A stretch of 64,000 bases of DNA from Acidobacteriota bacterium (GTDB taxonomy: Bacteria > Acidobacteriota > Terriglobia > Versatilivoradales > Versatilivoraceae). The stretch covers positions 1-64,000 of the forward strand of contig JAJDUG010000080.1 of the NCBI GenBank assembly GCA_022826755.1, in the 5' to 3' direction. Both the position numbers and the translations under genes were made by a program. Under the pieces are notes generated by a model. That model was not told the DNA's origin. It ran no database searches and saw only the letters and a list, made by a program, of their open reading frames with translations. Shown piece by piece: positions 18,206-26,896 of this stretch (position 1 is its first letter; the number at the start of each line of letters is the position of its first letter).

Positions 18206-18973
18206 TCATACCCGCTCCGCCACCATCCACTGCATGCCCCGGCGGGGCACCCTCCAGCGAAAGGGGACCCTGCCCGGCTCGGTGAGGTAGCACTCGATCT
18301 CCCCGGACGTCGATGGGCGCATGACGCAGAGATGGAGGCCATCCTTCCAGGTGAAGGGCCAGCGGGGCGGTCCGGCCAGCACCAGGTCGCAGTTGGACAG
18401 CACCTGGCCATCCTGGATCACCGGTTGCATGGTGCTCACGAAGGAGATGTGCTCGGGACCCCGGAGGTCATCGCTCCCCAATCCGAAGAGTTGCCGGATG
18501 CCCACCTGCAGCGTCCGTCCCTGGCGGACCAGTTCCTTCAGCTCTTCCAGATCGCCGGACAGGGCCTTCCCACCGGCGTCGTGCTCGTAGACCGGTCTCC
18601 AGCGGTCACAATAGAACCAACGGTAGACTCCATAGGGATAGTCGGCGCTCTCGTCGAGAGTGCGATTGTCCAGCATCCACTTGAGGAGGGAAAAACGACC
18701 CGAGAGGTCGTACTTGAACAGGCAGAAGTAGGGCTGCTCGGCGATCTCGCCGCGATGCACCAGGGAGTGGTGATGCGTCATCAGGCCGGCGAAGGCGTCG
18801 CCGCTTCCGGCATAGGTCTGTTGAAAATAGAGGGTTTCTTCGTAGTGCTCGGTGGTGAGGTAGAGGCGAAGGTCGGCGCCCCGGCGGACGGCCGCGGCCA
18901 GTTCCGGCGGAGACCCTGAGACGACCTCGCGATCGCCGTTCTGCTCCAGACCCAGCACCCAGTCAGCGGCCAT
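18206..18973 (-). CDS. Conserved-looking protein of unknown function
   Basis: A 255-residue soluble protein with no signal peptide or membrane segment. It is rich in aromatic residues (YRWFYCDRWRP, KWMLDNRTL, PRWPFTWKDG), with several His (LMTHHHSLVH) and a Cys in WFYCD. The composition is balanced and it fills the interval, so it is a real gene; I do not recognise the family. It follows the SDR gene on the same strand after a 100-base gap, and could be the third gene of the aldolase-SDR transcription unit. Confidence 0.65.
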   Translation of the reverse strand: MAADWVLGLEQNGDREVVSGSPPELAAAVRRGADLRLYLTTEHYEETLYFQQTYAGSGDAFAGLMTHHHSLVHRGEIAEQPYFCLFKYDLSGRFSLLKWMLDNRTLDESADYPYGVYRWFYCDRWRPVYEHDAGGKALSGDLEELKELVRQGRTLQVGIRQLFGLGSDDLRGPEHISFVSTMQPVIQDGQVLSNCDLVLAGPPRWPFTWKDGLHLCVMRPSTSGEIECYLTEPGRVPFRWRVPRRGMQWMVAERV

Positions 18974-19073
18974 GGCGGTTACCAGCGCAGGTCAAGATCG
19001 CAGCCTCTACGCCCACGGCTCCCCGGTTCGAAGTGGGGGCATGCCGTGTGTCGCAACAATGCACCGAGAGGGA

Positions 19074-19868
19074 TCACCACTCCCGGTGGTAGCCGGCCGT
19101 CCATCCCCCGTCGACCACCAGCACGGCCCCGTTCATGTAGCTGGCTTCCGGGGCCACCAGGAAGAGAACGGCGTGGGAGATTTCCTCCACCCGGGCTGGC
19201 CGGCCCAGGGGAATGTGAGAGATGAGGCTGGCGGCGTTTTCCGAGTAGGCCCCGTCGGGACCGTAGAAGAGGGCCTTGGTTCCTTGAGTCAGCGTGGACC
19301 CCGGGGCCACCGCATTGACCAGGATGCCTTGCGGCCCCAACTCCAGAGCCATGGAGCGGGTCAGGTTGATCACTCCGGCCTTGGCGGCCACGAAGGCGCT
19401 CTGCAGCCGCAGCGGAACCAGGCCCGCCACCGAGCTGATATTGACGATCCTGCCCCCGGAATGGCTGAGAATAGCCGGAATGGCCGCCTGGCTGGCGACG
19501 AAGACGCCCGTCAGATCGATATTCAGGATCCGTTCCCAGTCCCGGCTGGAAAACCGGTGGATGGGGACCCGGTCGCTCAGGGTGTTGATGCCGGCGTTGT
19601 TGACCAGTATCTGCAGGCCGCCCAGCCGCTCCTCGGTCTCTGCGACCACCCGCTCCATCCGCTTGCGATCCGAGACGTCCCCTTCCAGGGCCAGGCAGGT
19701 CCCGCCCGCTTGGCTCAGTTCCCGGGCCGTGCGCTCATTGGTTTCCCGGTCGACGTCCACGCTGACCACCTTGGCGCCGTTGTTCACCAACGACTCCGCA
19801 ATGGCCCGGCCGATGCCCTGGGCCCCTCCGGTGACCAGGGCGACTTGGCCGTTCAGATCGACTTTCAT
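19074..19868 (-). CDS. SDR-fold protein with catalytic Tyr replaced by Phe
   Basis: A 264-residue SDR with a good nucleotide site (TGGAQGIG at residues 14-21), NNAG, the conserved Asn in LNIDLTG and Ser in NISSVAGL. At the place of Tyr-x3-Lys it reads Phe-Val-Ala-Ala-Lys (QSAFVAAKAG); the codon is TTC at about 19399. The proton-donating Tyr is therefore absent, and ordinary oxidoreductase activity is doubtful. The Lys and the terminal VDGGWTAGY are kept. The start at 19868 (MKVDLNGQVALVTGG) is standard. It lies 26 bases after the HpaI-type aldolase, so the two are co-transcribed. Confidence 0.85.
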   Translation of the reverse strand: MKVDLNGQVALVTGGAQGIGRAIAESLVNNGAKVVSVDVDRETNERTARELSQAGGTCLALEGDVSDRKRMERVVAETEERLGGLQILVNNAGINTLSDRVPIHRFSSRDWERILNIDLTGVFVASQAAIPAILSHSGGRIVNISSVAGLVPLRLQSAFVAAKAGVINLTRSMALELGPQGILVNAVAPGSTLTQGTKALFYGPDGAYSENAASLISHIPLGRPARVEEISHAVLFLVAPEASYMNGAVLVVDGGWTAGYHREW

Positions 19869-19894
19869 TGACTGCCGCCTCGCGTCTACCGGCG

Positions 19895-20683
19895 CTATTC
19901 CTTTCGTCTCGCCTTGGCGTGATCCCGAACCATGCCGCAAACCAGGTCGGCTCTCTCGACCATCAAGCCGAAGTCCACGCCGAACTGGAGCCAGTGGACC
20001 CCTTTCTCCATCCAGCGAATGCCCTGCTCCGGGTCGGAGCCGATGGCTATCCCAACGTAGACGGAGCTGCGGCGAACCCTTTCAATGATGGACTCGATCA
20101 CTTTCGCCACCTCCGGGTGCCCGGGATCGGCCATGTGCCCCAGCGACCCCGAAAGGTCGTTGGGACCGATCACCACGCTGGTCAGACCGGGGACGGCCAC
20201 GATTTCATCCAGGTTCTCGACCGCCTCGGCCGTCTCGATCTGGACCACCGTCAACACCGATTGGTTGGCTCTCCGGCAATAGTCGGGTCCGCCGGTCCGT
20301 GTGTAGTTGGTGGGGCGGCGGGGACCGTAGCCCCGTATCCCTTCGGGCGGGTAACGGCAGGCCGCTACCGCGTTGCGGACGTCCTCGGCGGTTCGAATCA
20401 TGGGGAAGATGATCCCGTCGGCCCCCAGGTCCAGAACCGGCTTGACCAGCACCGGATCGTTCCAGGGGACCCGCACCAGCGCAGTGGCCCCGGCGACCCG
20501 GGTAGCCACGATGTGGCCCTCGACCCTCTCCAGGGTCATGCCGTTGTGCTCGGTGTCGATCCAGGCGAAATCGTAAACCTGGCAGAGGGCTTCGGTGATG
20601 GCCCCGTCGTTGAAGCTGATCCCCGCCCCCAGGCAGAACTGACCCTCCTCCAGCTTCCGCTTCAGCTTGTTGGCATTTTCCAT
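19895..20683 (-). CDS. HpcH/HpaI-type class II aldolase
   Basis: A 262-residue metal-dependent aldolase of the HpcH/HpaI/GarL family, which cleaves 2-keto-3-deoxy sugar acids or 4-hydroxy-2-oxo acids to pyruvate plus an aldehyde. Visible motifs are WIDTEHNG, with the catalytic His region; ATALVRVPWNDP; GADGIIFPMI; VVQIETAEAVEN, with the Glu metal ligand; and VVIGPNDLSGSLG, with the Asp ligand. The ATG at 20683 begins MENANKLKRKL; longer starts add no family similarity. It is first in an operon with the altered SDR and has its own promoter at 20751-20779. Confidence 0.88.
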   Translation of the reverse strand: MENANKLKRKLEEGQFCLGAGISFNDGAITEALCQVYDFAWIDTEHNGMTLERVEGHIVATRVAGATALVRVPWNDPVLVKPVLDLGADGIIFPMIRTAEDVRNAVAACRYPPEGIRGYGPRRPTNYTRTGGPDYCRRANQSVLTVVQIETAEAVENLDEIVAVPGLTSVVIGPNDLSGSLGHMADPGHPEVAKVIESIIERVRRSSVYVGIAIGSDPEQGIRWMEKGVHWLQFGVDFGLMVERADLVCGMVRDHAKARRKE

Positions 20684-20750
20684 GGCTTGGCACTCTCCTC
20701 TTGATTCACTATTGGGGGGGATGGGTGGCGCGTTCCGGAAAGGCGCTGTG

Positions 20751-20779
20751 AACCTAGCACGCTTGCCGGGGGGAGTCAA
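20751..20779 (-). promoter_or_regulatory. Promoter of aldolase-SDR operon
   Basis: On the minus strand, -35 TTGACT (20779-20774), a 17-base spacer and -10 TAGGTT (20756-20751). Transcription would start about 60 bases before the aldolase ATG. It is divergent from the PSD1 promoter. Confidence 0.55.
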
Positions 20780-20819
20780 CCGCGGCGGTCCTGGGGCATC
20801 ATCCGCGCCCAATTTGGGG

Positions 20820-20848
20820 TTGAGGGAGCCCGGCGAGAGCGCTAGACT
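20820..20848 (+). promoter_or_regulatory. Promoter before PSD1 gene
   Basis: -35 TTGAGG (20820-20825), 17-base spacer, -10 TAGACT (20843-20848). The leader to the ATG at 20982 would be about 125 bases; no riboswitch-like structure was recognised in it. Confidence 0.45.
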
Positions 20849-20981
20849 TAAGGATCAACGTCAGGGGCTTGTTCACCTTACCGGGGCCAGGATGCGACTT
20901 ATGACCGCGCCCGTGCCGGCGAGGCAGAGGCAAGAGTCCGCCTAGTGCGGACGGACGGAATGTTTCCAGAGAGGTCGGTCC

Positions 20982-23900
20982 ATGAAAAGGAAGGCTAGCT
21001 TGAGGCTGGGGTGGTTTTGCGGGATGGTGGCGGGCCTGGTCCTGGGGGCGGGAACGGCCGCCTGGGCCGATGGTCCCGAGCAGCCGGCAGTGGAATTCGA
21101 CCGCGACATCCGCCCTCTCCTGACCGACCGTTGCTACGCCTGCCACGGCCCCGACGAGGCGGCCCGCACCACCGAGCTGCGCTTCGATACCAAGGAGGGA
21201 GCCTTCGCCGACCTGGGCGGACACCGAGCCATCGTCCCCGGCGACCCGGACCGGAGCGAGATGTTCAAGCGAATCACCGCCGAGGAGGAGGCCCTCCGCA
21301 TGCCTCCCGCCTACTCGGGGCTGGAACTGAACCAGAAGGAGATCGAGCTGATCCGCCTGTGGATCGAGCAGGGGGCCCGGTGGCAACGTCACTGGTCGTT
21401 CATCCCCCCCGAGCGTCCTCCGCTGCCCGAGGTTGCCGATGAGGGCTGGACCCGCAACCCGATCGATTTCTTCGTGCTGGACCGACTGCGGATGGAACAG
21501 TTGAACCCCTCCGCCCCGGCCGACAAGACGGTTCTCATTCGCCGGGTCACGCTGGACCTGACGGGGCTGCCCCCCACGCCGGAAGAGGTGGATGTCTTTC
21601 TGGCCGATGATTCTCCCCGGGCCTACGAGAAAGTGGTGGATCGCCTGCTGCGGTCCCCGCGCTACGGCGAGCACATGGCCCTGGGCTGGCTGGACGCGGC
21701 CCGTTACGCGGACAGCAACGGCTACCAGACGGACGGGGAACGGACCATGTGGCGCTGGCGGGATTGGGTGATCGAGGCCTTTAACGCCAACATGCCCTTC
21801 GATCGCTTCACCGTGGAGCAACTGGCCGGGGACATGCTCCCCCAACCCACCCTGGAACAGCGGATCGCCACCGGCTTCAATCGCAACCATCGGGGCAACG
21901 GCGAGGGGGGCATCATCGCCGACGAATTTGCCGTGGAATACGTGGTGGACCGGGTGGAGACCACCGCCACCGTCTGGCTGGGCCTGACTCTGGGCTGCGC
22001 CCGCTGCCACGATCACAAGTACGACCCCTTCAGCCAGAAGGAGTTCTATCGGACCTTCGCCTTCTTCAACAACATCCCCGAGCGCGGCAAGGTCTACAAG
22101 TACGGCAATTCTCCTCCCATGATCAAGGCGCCCACCCGCCCGCAACAGAAACAGCTTGCCGTCCTGCAAGGGAAACTGGAGCAGGCCGAGCAGGACTTCA
22201 AGGCTCTGGAGCCGGAGCTCGACCGGGCCCAACAACAGTGGGAAGCCTCCTTCAGGAAGCGCCGGCCACTCCACTGGTCCATTGCGGAAGGACTGTTGGG
22301 ACACTTTCCCCTGAACGGAAAGGCCCGCGGTTGGCGGCGTCCCCTCCCGGTGCCGGCCAAAGGGAACAAGGCCAAGTCCGGATTCAAGGACGGCCGGCCG
22401 GAATTCACCCGGGGGAAGATCGGTCAGGCCGGCAGTTTCGACGGCCGCCGTTTCATCGATGCCGGAGACCTCGGCAACTTCGGCTTCTACGACCGTTTCT
22501 CCCTGGGGGCCTGGATCTACCCCGATGGCGAGCAGGGCGGCGCCATTGTCTCGCGGACGCTCGAGTTGGAAAAGGAGAAGGGCTATCGGGTTGCCCTGCT
22601 GGAAGGCAAGATCCACGTCAACCTGGTGGTGCGCTGGCTGGACGACTCCATCCGAGTCGAGACGGAGAGGAGTCTGGCCCCCAATCGGTGGCACCACGTC
22701 ATGGTGACCTACGACGGGTCCCGCACCTCCAAGGCGATCCGGATCTACGTCGACGGCAAGCCGGAGAAGTTCAAGGTGCTGGTGGATGACCTGAACCTTA
22801 CCTTCAAGAACGACGAACCTTTTCGAATCGGATCGGGGGGAGGACCCGGAAGCCGCTTCCAGGGGTTGATCGACGAGGTGAGAGTTTACGATCGTGCCCT
22901 GCCGCCGGACGAGGTGAAGGTGGTCGCCACCTCGACGGCAATCAACGACATCACAAGGAAGCCGCCGGATCGGAGAAGCCCGGCCGAGACCGACAAGCTC
23001 CGCGCCTACTTCCTGCAAAAGCACGCGCCCAAGCCGGTGCGCCGGGCCCACCGCCGGATCCTGGACGTCGAGGGGCAGATATCCGGTCTGCTGGAGACTG
23101 TACCCACCACCATGGTGATGCAGGAGCGAGAGAAGCCGCGGGAGACCTTCATGCTGCTGCGCGGCGCCTACGACCAGCCCGGCGAGAAGGTGAGTCCCGG
23201 CGTTCCGGAAGTCCTGGGCGGCGGCGCCAACGGAAAGATCCGCAATCGCCTGGACCTTGCCCGCTGGCTGGTCCATCCCGGCAACCCCCTGACTCCGCGG
23301 GTGGTAGTCAACCGTTACTGGCAGAGGCTCTTCGGCCAAGGACTGGTTCGAACCGTCGAGGACTTCGGCTCTCAGGGCGAGCGGCCCACTCACCCCGCCC
23401 TGCTGGACTGGCTGGCCACCGAGTTCGTGAGTTCCGGCTGGGATCTCAAGGCCCTGCAGAAGAGCATGGTCATGAGCGCCACTTATCGCCAGTCCTCCCG
23501 GGCCGCCCCGGAACGGCTGGTTAAGGACCCGGAAAATCTCTTGTTGGCGCGAGGTCCCCGCCAGAGGCTCTCGGCCCAGGCCATTCGGGACCAGGCCCTG
23601 TTCGTTGGGGGGCTGCTGGTGGAAAAGCGGGGAGGCCCTTCCGTCAAGCCCTATCAGCCGGCGGGGCTCTGGGAGGAACTGGCCGGGGATATCGCCTACA
23701 ACCAGAGCACCGGTGAAGATCTCTACCGCAGGAGCCTCTACACCTTCTGGAAGCGCACCATCGCTCCGCCCTCCATGCTGAATTTCGACGCCGCCGCCCG
23801 CGAGATGTGCACCGTCCATGTCAGCCGGACCAACACCCCCCTGCAGGCGCTCAACCTGATGAACGACGTCACCTTTGTCGAGGCCGCTCGCGGGTTGGCC

Positions 23901-24185
23901 CAGCGGGTGCTGGCCGAACCGGAGAGCCAGTCCCATTCGGACCGGATTGCCAGGGCCTTTCGCCTGGCCACCGCTCGCCGGCCGACTGCCGAGGAGGGAA
24001 AGATCCTGCTGGAAAGCCTGGAAGCCCACCTGGCTACCTATCGTTCCAACCGCAAGGCGGCCAAGGAACTGCTGGGCGCGGGAGAATCCCCGCTTCCCAA
24101 GGGCCTGGACCCCCGCGAGGTGGCTGCCTACACGGCCGTCGCCAGCCTGATTCTGAATCTCGATGAAACCATTACCAAGGAGTGA
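20982..24185 (+). CDS. PSD1-type exported protein: cytochrome c-like, DUF1549, LamG, DUF1553
   Basis: A 1067-residue exported protein of the class best known from Planctomycetes, Verrucomicrobia and Acidobacteriota. A signal peptide ends near AWADG (residue 30). A cytochrome c-like domain with CYACH (residues 51-55) follows, then DUF1549 (about 155-370, with DAARYADSNGYQ). A concanavalin/LamG domain spans about 470-640 (GAWIYPDGEQGG, PFRIGSGGGPGSRF). DUF1553 spans about 750-1010 (WLVHPGNPLTPRVVVNRYW, LGLD-like ends). These proteins are always paired with a DUF1501 protein; a role in polysaccharide or sulfated-glycan breakdown has been proposed for related clusters but is unproven. The DUF1501 gene starts three bases after its stop. 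Confidence 0.9.
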   Translation: MKRKASLRLGWFCGMVAGLVLGAGTAAWADGPEQPAVEFDRDIRPLLTDRCYACHGPDEAARTTELRFDTKEGAFADLGGHRAIVPGDPDRSEMFKRITAEEEALRMPPAYSGLELNQKEIELIRLWIEQGARWQRHWSFIPPERPPLPEVADEGWTRNPIDFFVLDRLRMEQLNPSAPADKTVLIRRVTLDLTGLPPTPEEVDVFLADDSPRAYEKVVDRLLRSPRYGEHMALGWLDAARYADSNGYQTDGERTMWRWRDWVIEAFNANMPFDRFTVEQLAGDMLPQPTLEQRIATGFNRNHRGNGEGGIIADEFAVEYVVDRVETTATVWLGLTLGCARCHDHKYDPFSQKEFYRTFAFFNNIPERGKVYKYGNSPPMIKAPTRPQQKQLAVLQGKLEQAEQDFKALEPELDRAQQQWEASFRKRRPLHWSIAEGLLGHFPLNGKARGWRRPLPVPAKGNKAKSGFKDGRPEFTRGKIGQAGSFDGRRFIDAGDLGNFGFYDRFSLGAWIYPDGEQGGAIVSRTLELEKEKGYRVALLEGKIHVNLVVRWLDDSIRVETERSLAPNRWHHVMVTYDGSRTSKAIRIYVDGKPEKFKVLVDDLNLTFKNDEPFRIGSGGGPGSRFQGLIDEVRVYDRALPPDEVKVVATSTAINDITRKPPDRRSPAETDKLRAYFLQKHAPKPVRRAHRRILDVEGQISGLLETVPTTMVMQEREKPRETFMLLRGAYDQPGEKVSPGVPEVLGGGANGKIRNRLDLARWLVHPGNPLTPRVVVNRYWQRLFGQGLVRTVEDFGSQGERPTHPALLDWLATEFVSSGWDLKALQKSMVMSATYRQSSRAAPERLVKDPENLLLARGPRQRLSAQAIRDQALFVGGLLVEKRGGPSVKPYQPAGLWEELAGDIAYNQSTGEDLYRRSLYTFWKRTIAPPSMLNFDAAAREMCTVHVSRTNTPLQALNLMNDVTFVEAARGLAQRVLAEPESQSHSDRIARAFRLATARRPTAEEGKILLESLEAHLATYRSNRKAAKELLGAGESPLPKGLDPREVAAYTAVASLILNLDETITKE

Positions 24186-24188
24186 GCC

Positions 24189-25667
24189 ATGAATCCCTTT
24201 CTGGAAAGCCAGCTTCTGCTCACCCGACGCCACTTTTTCGGTCTCTCCAGTTGGGGACTGGGGACAGCCGCCCTGGCATCGCTGCTGGAGGGAGACGCGG
24301 CCGCGGCCGGACCGGACCGGTCCGCTCTCCAGCCGCTACCCGGTGAGGCAGGGCTCCCGGAGCTTCCTCACTTCGCCCCCAAGGCCAAGAGAGTGATCTA
24401 CCTGTTCCAGTCGGGGGCCCCCGCTCAAATGGACCTGTTCGACCACAAGCCCGGGCTGCAGGATCGCCGCGCCCAGCAACTGCCCGATTCGGTGCGCAAG
24501 GGCCAGCGGCTCACCGGGATGACCGCCACCCAGGACAGCCTGCCCATCGCCCCCTCGATCTTCAAGTTCAACCGGCACGGCCAATCGGGAGCCTGGGTCA
24601 GCGAAATCATGTCCCATACCGCCAAGGTCGCCGATGAGCTGTGCTTCGTTCGGACCATGCGCACCGAGGCGATCAACCACGACCCGGCCATTACCTTTTT
24701 CCAGACCGGGGCCCAGTTGGCCGGCCGTCCCAGCATCGGAGCCTGGCTCTCCTATGGGCTGGGAAGTCAGAACCGGGACCTGCCCACCTTTGTGGCCATG
24801 ATCTCGCAAGGGACCGGCAAGTCGGACAGCCAGCCCCTCTACGATCGCTTGTGGGGCAGCGGCTTCCTTCCCACCCAGTACCAGGGAGTCAAGTTTCGCT
24901 CGGTGGGCGACCCGGTGCTCTACCTTTCCAATCCTCCGGGACTCTCCTCCGCCGGACGGCGCCGCTTCCTGGATGACCTCTCCCGCCTCAACCAGTTGAA
25001 GCTGAAGGATTTCGGAGACCCGGAAATCTCCACCCGCATCTCCCAGTACGAGATGGCCTATCGAATGCAGACCTCGGTTCCGGGCCTGATGGATCTGTCG
25101 AGTGAACCGGAGAGGACCTTCCAGCTCTATGGACCGGCGTCCCGAAAGCCGGGGACCTACGCCGCCAACTGTCTGCTGGCCAGAAGGCTGGTGGAACGCG
25201 GCGTGCGTTTCGTTCAGCTCTTCCATCGCGGCTGGGACCAGCACTCCAAGCTCCCCGAGCAGATCAAGGGGCAGGCCATGGATACCGACCAGCCCTCGGC
25301 GGCCCTGATCCAGGATCTGAAGGAACGAGGACTGCTGGAGGACACGCTGGTGATCTGGGGCGGCGAGTTCGGACGCACCATCTACTGCCAGGGAAAGCTC
25401 ACGGCCGACGACTACGGCCGCGATCACCATCCCCGCTGCTTTACCATCTGGATGGCGGGAGGAGGCATCAAGCCGGGGACCACTTACGGGGAAACGGACG
25501 ACTACAGCTACAACATCGTCCGCGATCCCGTCCACATCCACGACCTCCATGCCACCATCCTGCACTGCCTGGGAATCGACCACACCCGCTTGACCTTCAA
25601 GTTCCAGGGGCGTCATTTCCGGCTGACGGACGTGCACGGCAAGGTGGTGAAACCGATTCTGGCGTAA
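24189..25667 (+). CDS. DUF1501 (alkaline-phosphatase/sulfatase-like) exported protein
   Basis: A 492-residue DUF1501 protein. The N-terminus [20 protein letters not shown] is a Tat signal. The core has the sulfatase-like pattern: [72 protein letters not shown] and [15 protein letters not shown]. These conserved Asp/His residues probably bind metal. It is expected in the periplasm with its PSD1 partner, whose stop lies three bases upstream, so translation is likely coupled. Substrate unknown. Confidence 0.92.
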   Translation: MNPFLESQLLLTRRHFFGLSSWGLGTAALASLLEGDAAAAGPDRSALQPLPGEAGLPELPHFAPKAKRVIYLFQSGAPAQMDLFDHKPGLQDRRAQQLPDSVRKGQRLTGMTATQDSLPIAPSIFKFNRHGQSGAWVSEIMSHTAKVADELCFVRTMRTEAINHDPAITFFQTGAQLAGRPSIGAWLSYGLGSQNRDLPTFVAMISQGTGKSDSQPLYDRLWGSGFLPTQYQGVKFRSVGDPVLYLSNPPGLSSAGRRRFLDDLSRLNQLKLKDFGDPEISTRISQYEMAYRMQTSVPGLMDLSSEPERTFQLYGPASRKPGTYAANCLLARRLVERGVRFVQLFHRGWDQHSKLPEQIKGQAMDTDQPSAALIQDLKERGLLEDTLVIWGGEFGRTIYCQGKLTADDYGRDHHPRCFTIWMAGGGIKPGTTYGETDDYSYNIVRDPVHIHDLHATILHCLGIDHTRLTFKFQGRHFRLTDVHGKVVKPILA

Positions 25668-25734
25668 CCGGTGCGCCATTTTCAGTCCCACAAGCCTGGG
25701 CGTCCGCTTCCCACCCAATCCATAAGGAAAAGCA

Positions 25735-26820
25735 CTGAAGAGCAATAAACCACCATCGAGGCCGGCTTCAGAGCGACAGGCTTCCCGAAGAAGTCTTTGT
25801 AAAATGGGCGCACTGGCCCTCGGGAGCCTGGCTCTTCCCTGGGGTTGCCGTCAGCCGCCCGCCTCACCCGGCCGGCGCTGGAGTTCCACGGAGGAACTGA
25901 TCAAGGCCCTGGACGGTCCCCACAACTACCTGCCCACTCCGTTTCACGCCGACTACTCGGTGGATCTGGAGGGCCTTCGCCGCAACGTGGCCTACCACGC
26001 CGAAAGGGATCGTCTGACGGTTGTGGTCGGAGGCGGCTATGGCGAGGGCTGGAAGCTGAGCCTGGATGAGCACCGTGAGGTGGTCGCCGCCACCGTGGCC
26101 GGGGCCCGGCAGCAGATGCCGGTGATGGCGGGAGTCATCGGCGGATACAAGATATCCATTGACATGGCCGGAAATGCCGAAAAGGCCGGCGCGGATGCGC
26201 TGGTGATTTTCCCTCCCCGAGGGCGACACTGGCGTGCTGAAAACTACTACGAATTCTACAGGGACATCATTGCTTCGGTCTCCATCGGCGCCGTCATCCT
26301 CCCCAGTGGCCAACACGATTTCTGGCCGGAGGTGCTCATCCGATTGGCCGAGATCCCCAACATGATCGGATTCTTCCCCTCTCTGGGCGCGGATGAGGAC
26401 TACTATCCCAGGACCGGGGGACAGATTCTGGAGGCCGTTGCCAAGCCCCTGCTGTTCATGGCGGAGAACGAGCCGGCCGCCTCCCGTTCATTTTCCCGGG
26501 GAAGCCGCGCCTACTCCACGGCGGCGGCCGCACTGGTTCCGGAGGCTTCCAGGCGCTTCTGGAAGCACGGAGTGGCCGGAGAGGCCGCCAAGATGGAGGA
26601 AGTGCTGAAAACCGAGGTGGACCCCATTCTCAAGATCCGCGGCTACAAGCCGGGGTACGGCATCAGCGGCATCAAGGTGGCCATGGAAGCCTTGGGAAGG
26701 GCCGGGGGACCTGTACGTCCACCCGGCACCCAGGTGGATGCGGGAGATCGGGCGGGCATCGCCGAGATCCTGAAGAAGCATCCCGAAACCCGCGGCCTAG
26801 TGGTCGAGGACTTTACCTGA
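25735..26820 (+). CDS. Tat-exported DapA-like protein lacking the Schiff-base Lys; probable CTG start
   Basis: The body is a DapA-family (beta/alpha)8 protein (NYLPTPFHADYSVDLEGLRRN, VVVGGGYGEGW, LPVMAGV-like strand). Where active members have Tyr (LYN) and Lys (GIKxS) it reads VILPSGQ and MIGFFPS, so no Schiff base can form. The first ATG is at 25804, with no ribosome site, and leaves only half a signal peptide. The frame is open to 25726 and contains CTG at 25735, preceded by AAGGA with a six-base gap. Starting there adds 23 residues ending SRRSLCKMG, a good twin-arginine motif before the hydrophobic stretch and a Cys (LPWGC). The start is therefore inferred, 361 residues versus 338 from the ATG. 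Confidence 0.7.
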   Translation: MKSNKPPSRPASERQASRRSLCKMGALALGSLALPWGCRQPPASPGRRWSSTEELIKALDGPHNYLPTPFHADYSVDLEGLRRNVAYHAERDRLTVVVGGGYGEGWKLSLDEHREVVAATVAGARQQMPVMAGVIGGYKISIDMAGNAEKAGADALVIFPPRGRHWRAENYYEFYRDIIASVSIGAVILPSGQHDFWPEVLIRLAEIPNMIGFFPSLGADEDYYPRTGGQILEAVAKPLLFMAENEPAASRSFSRGSRAYSTAAAALVPEASRRFWKHGVAGEAAKMEEVLKTEVDPILKIRGYKPGYGISGIKVAMEALGRAGGPVRPPGTQVDAGDRAGIAEILKKHPETRGLVVEDFT

Positions 26821-26896
26821 TCCGTACTTCTCCGCAAGCTCTCTCAGCGATGATCCCCCGTAATCCCATCAACTACAGTCCCGGGGAAAACCTCTC

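Noticed and set aside
20799-24233. 1144-codon open frame on the minus strand
   Set aside because: It runs exactly opposite the PSD1 gene. The high GC at third codon positions leaves the antisense frame open; the product shows no domain.
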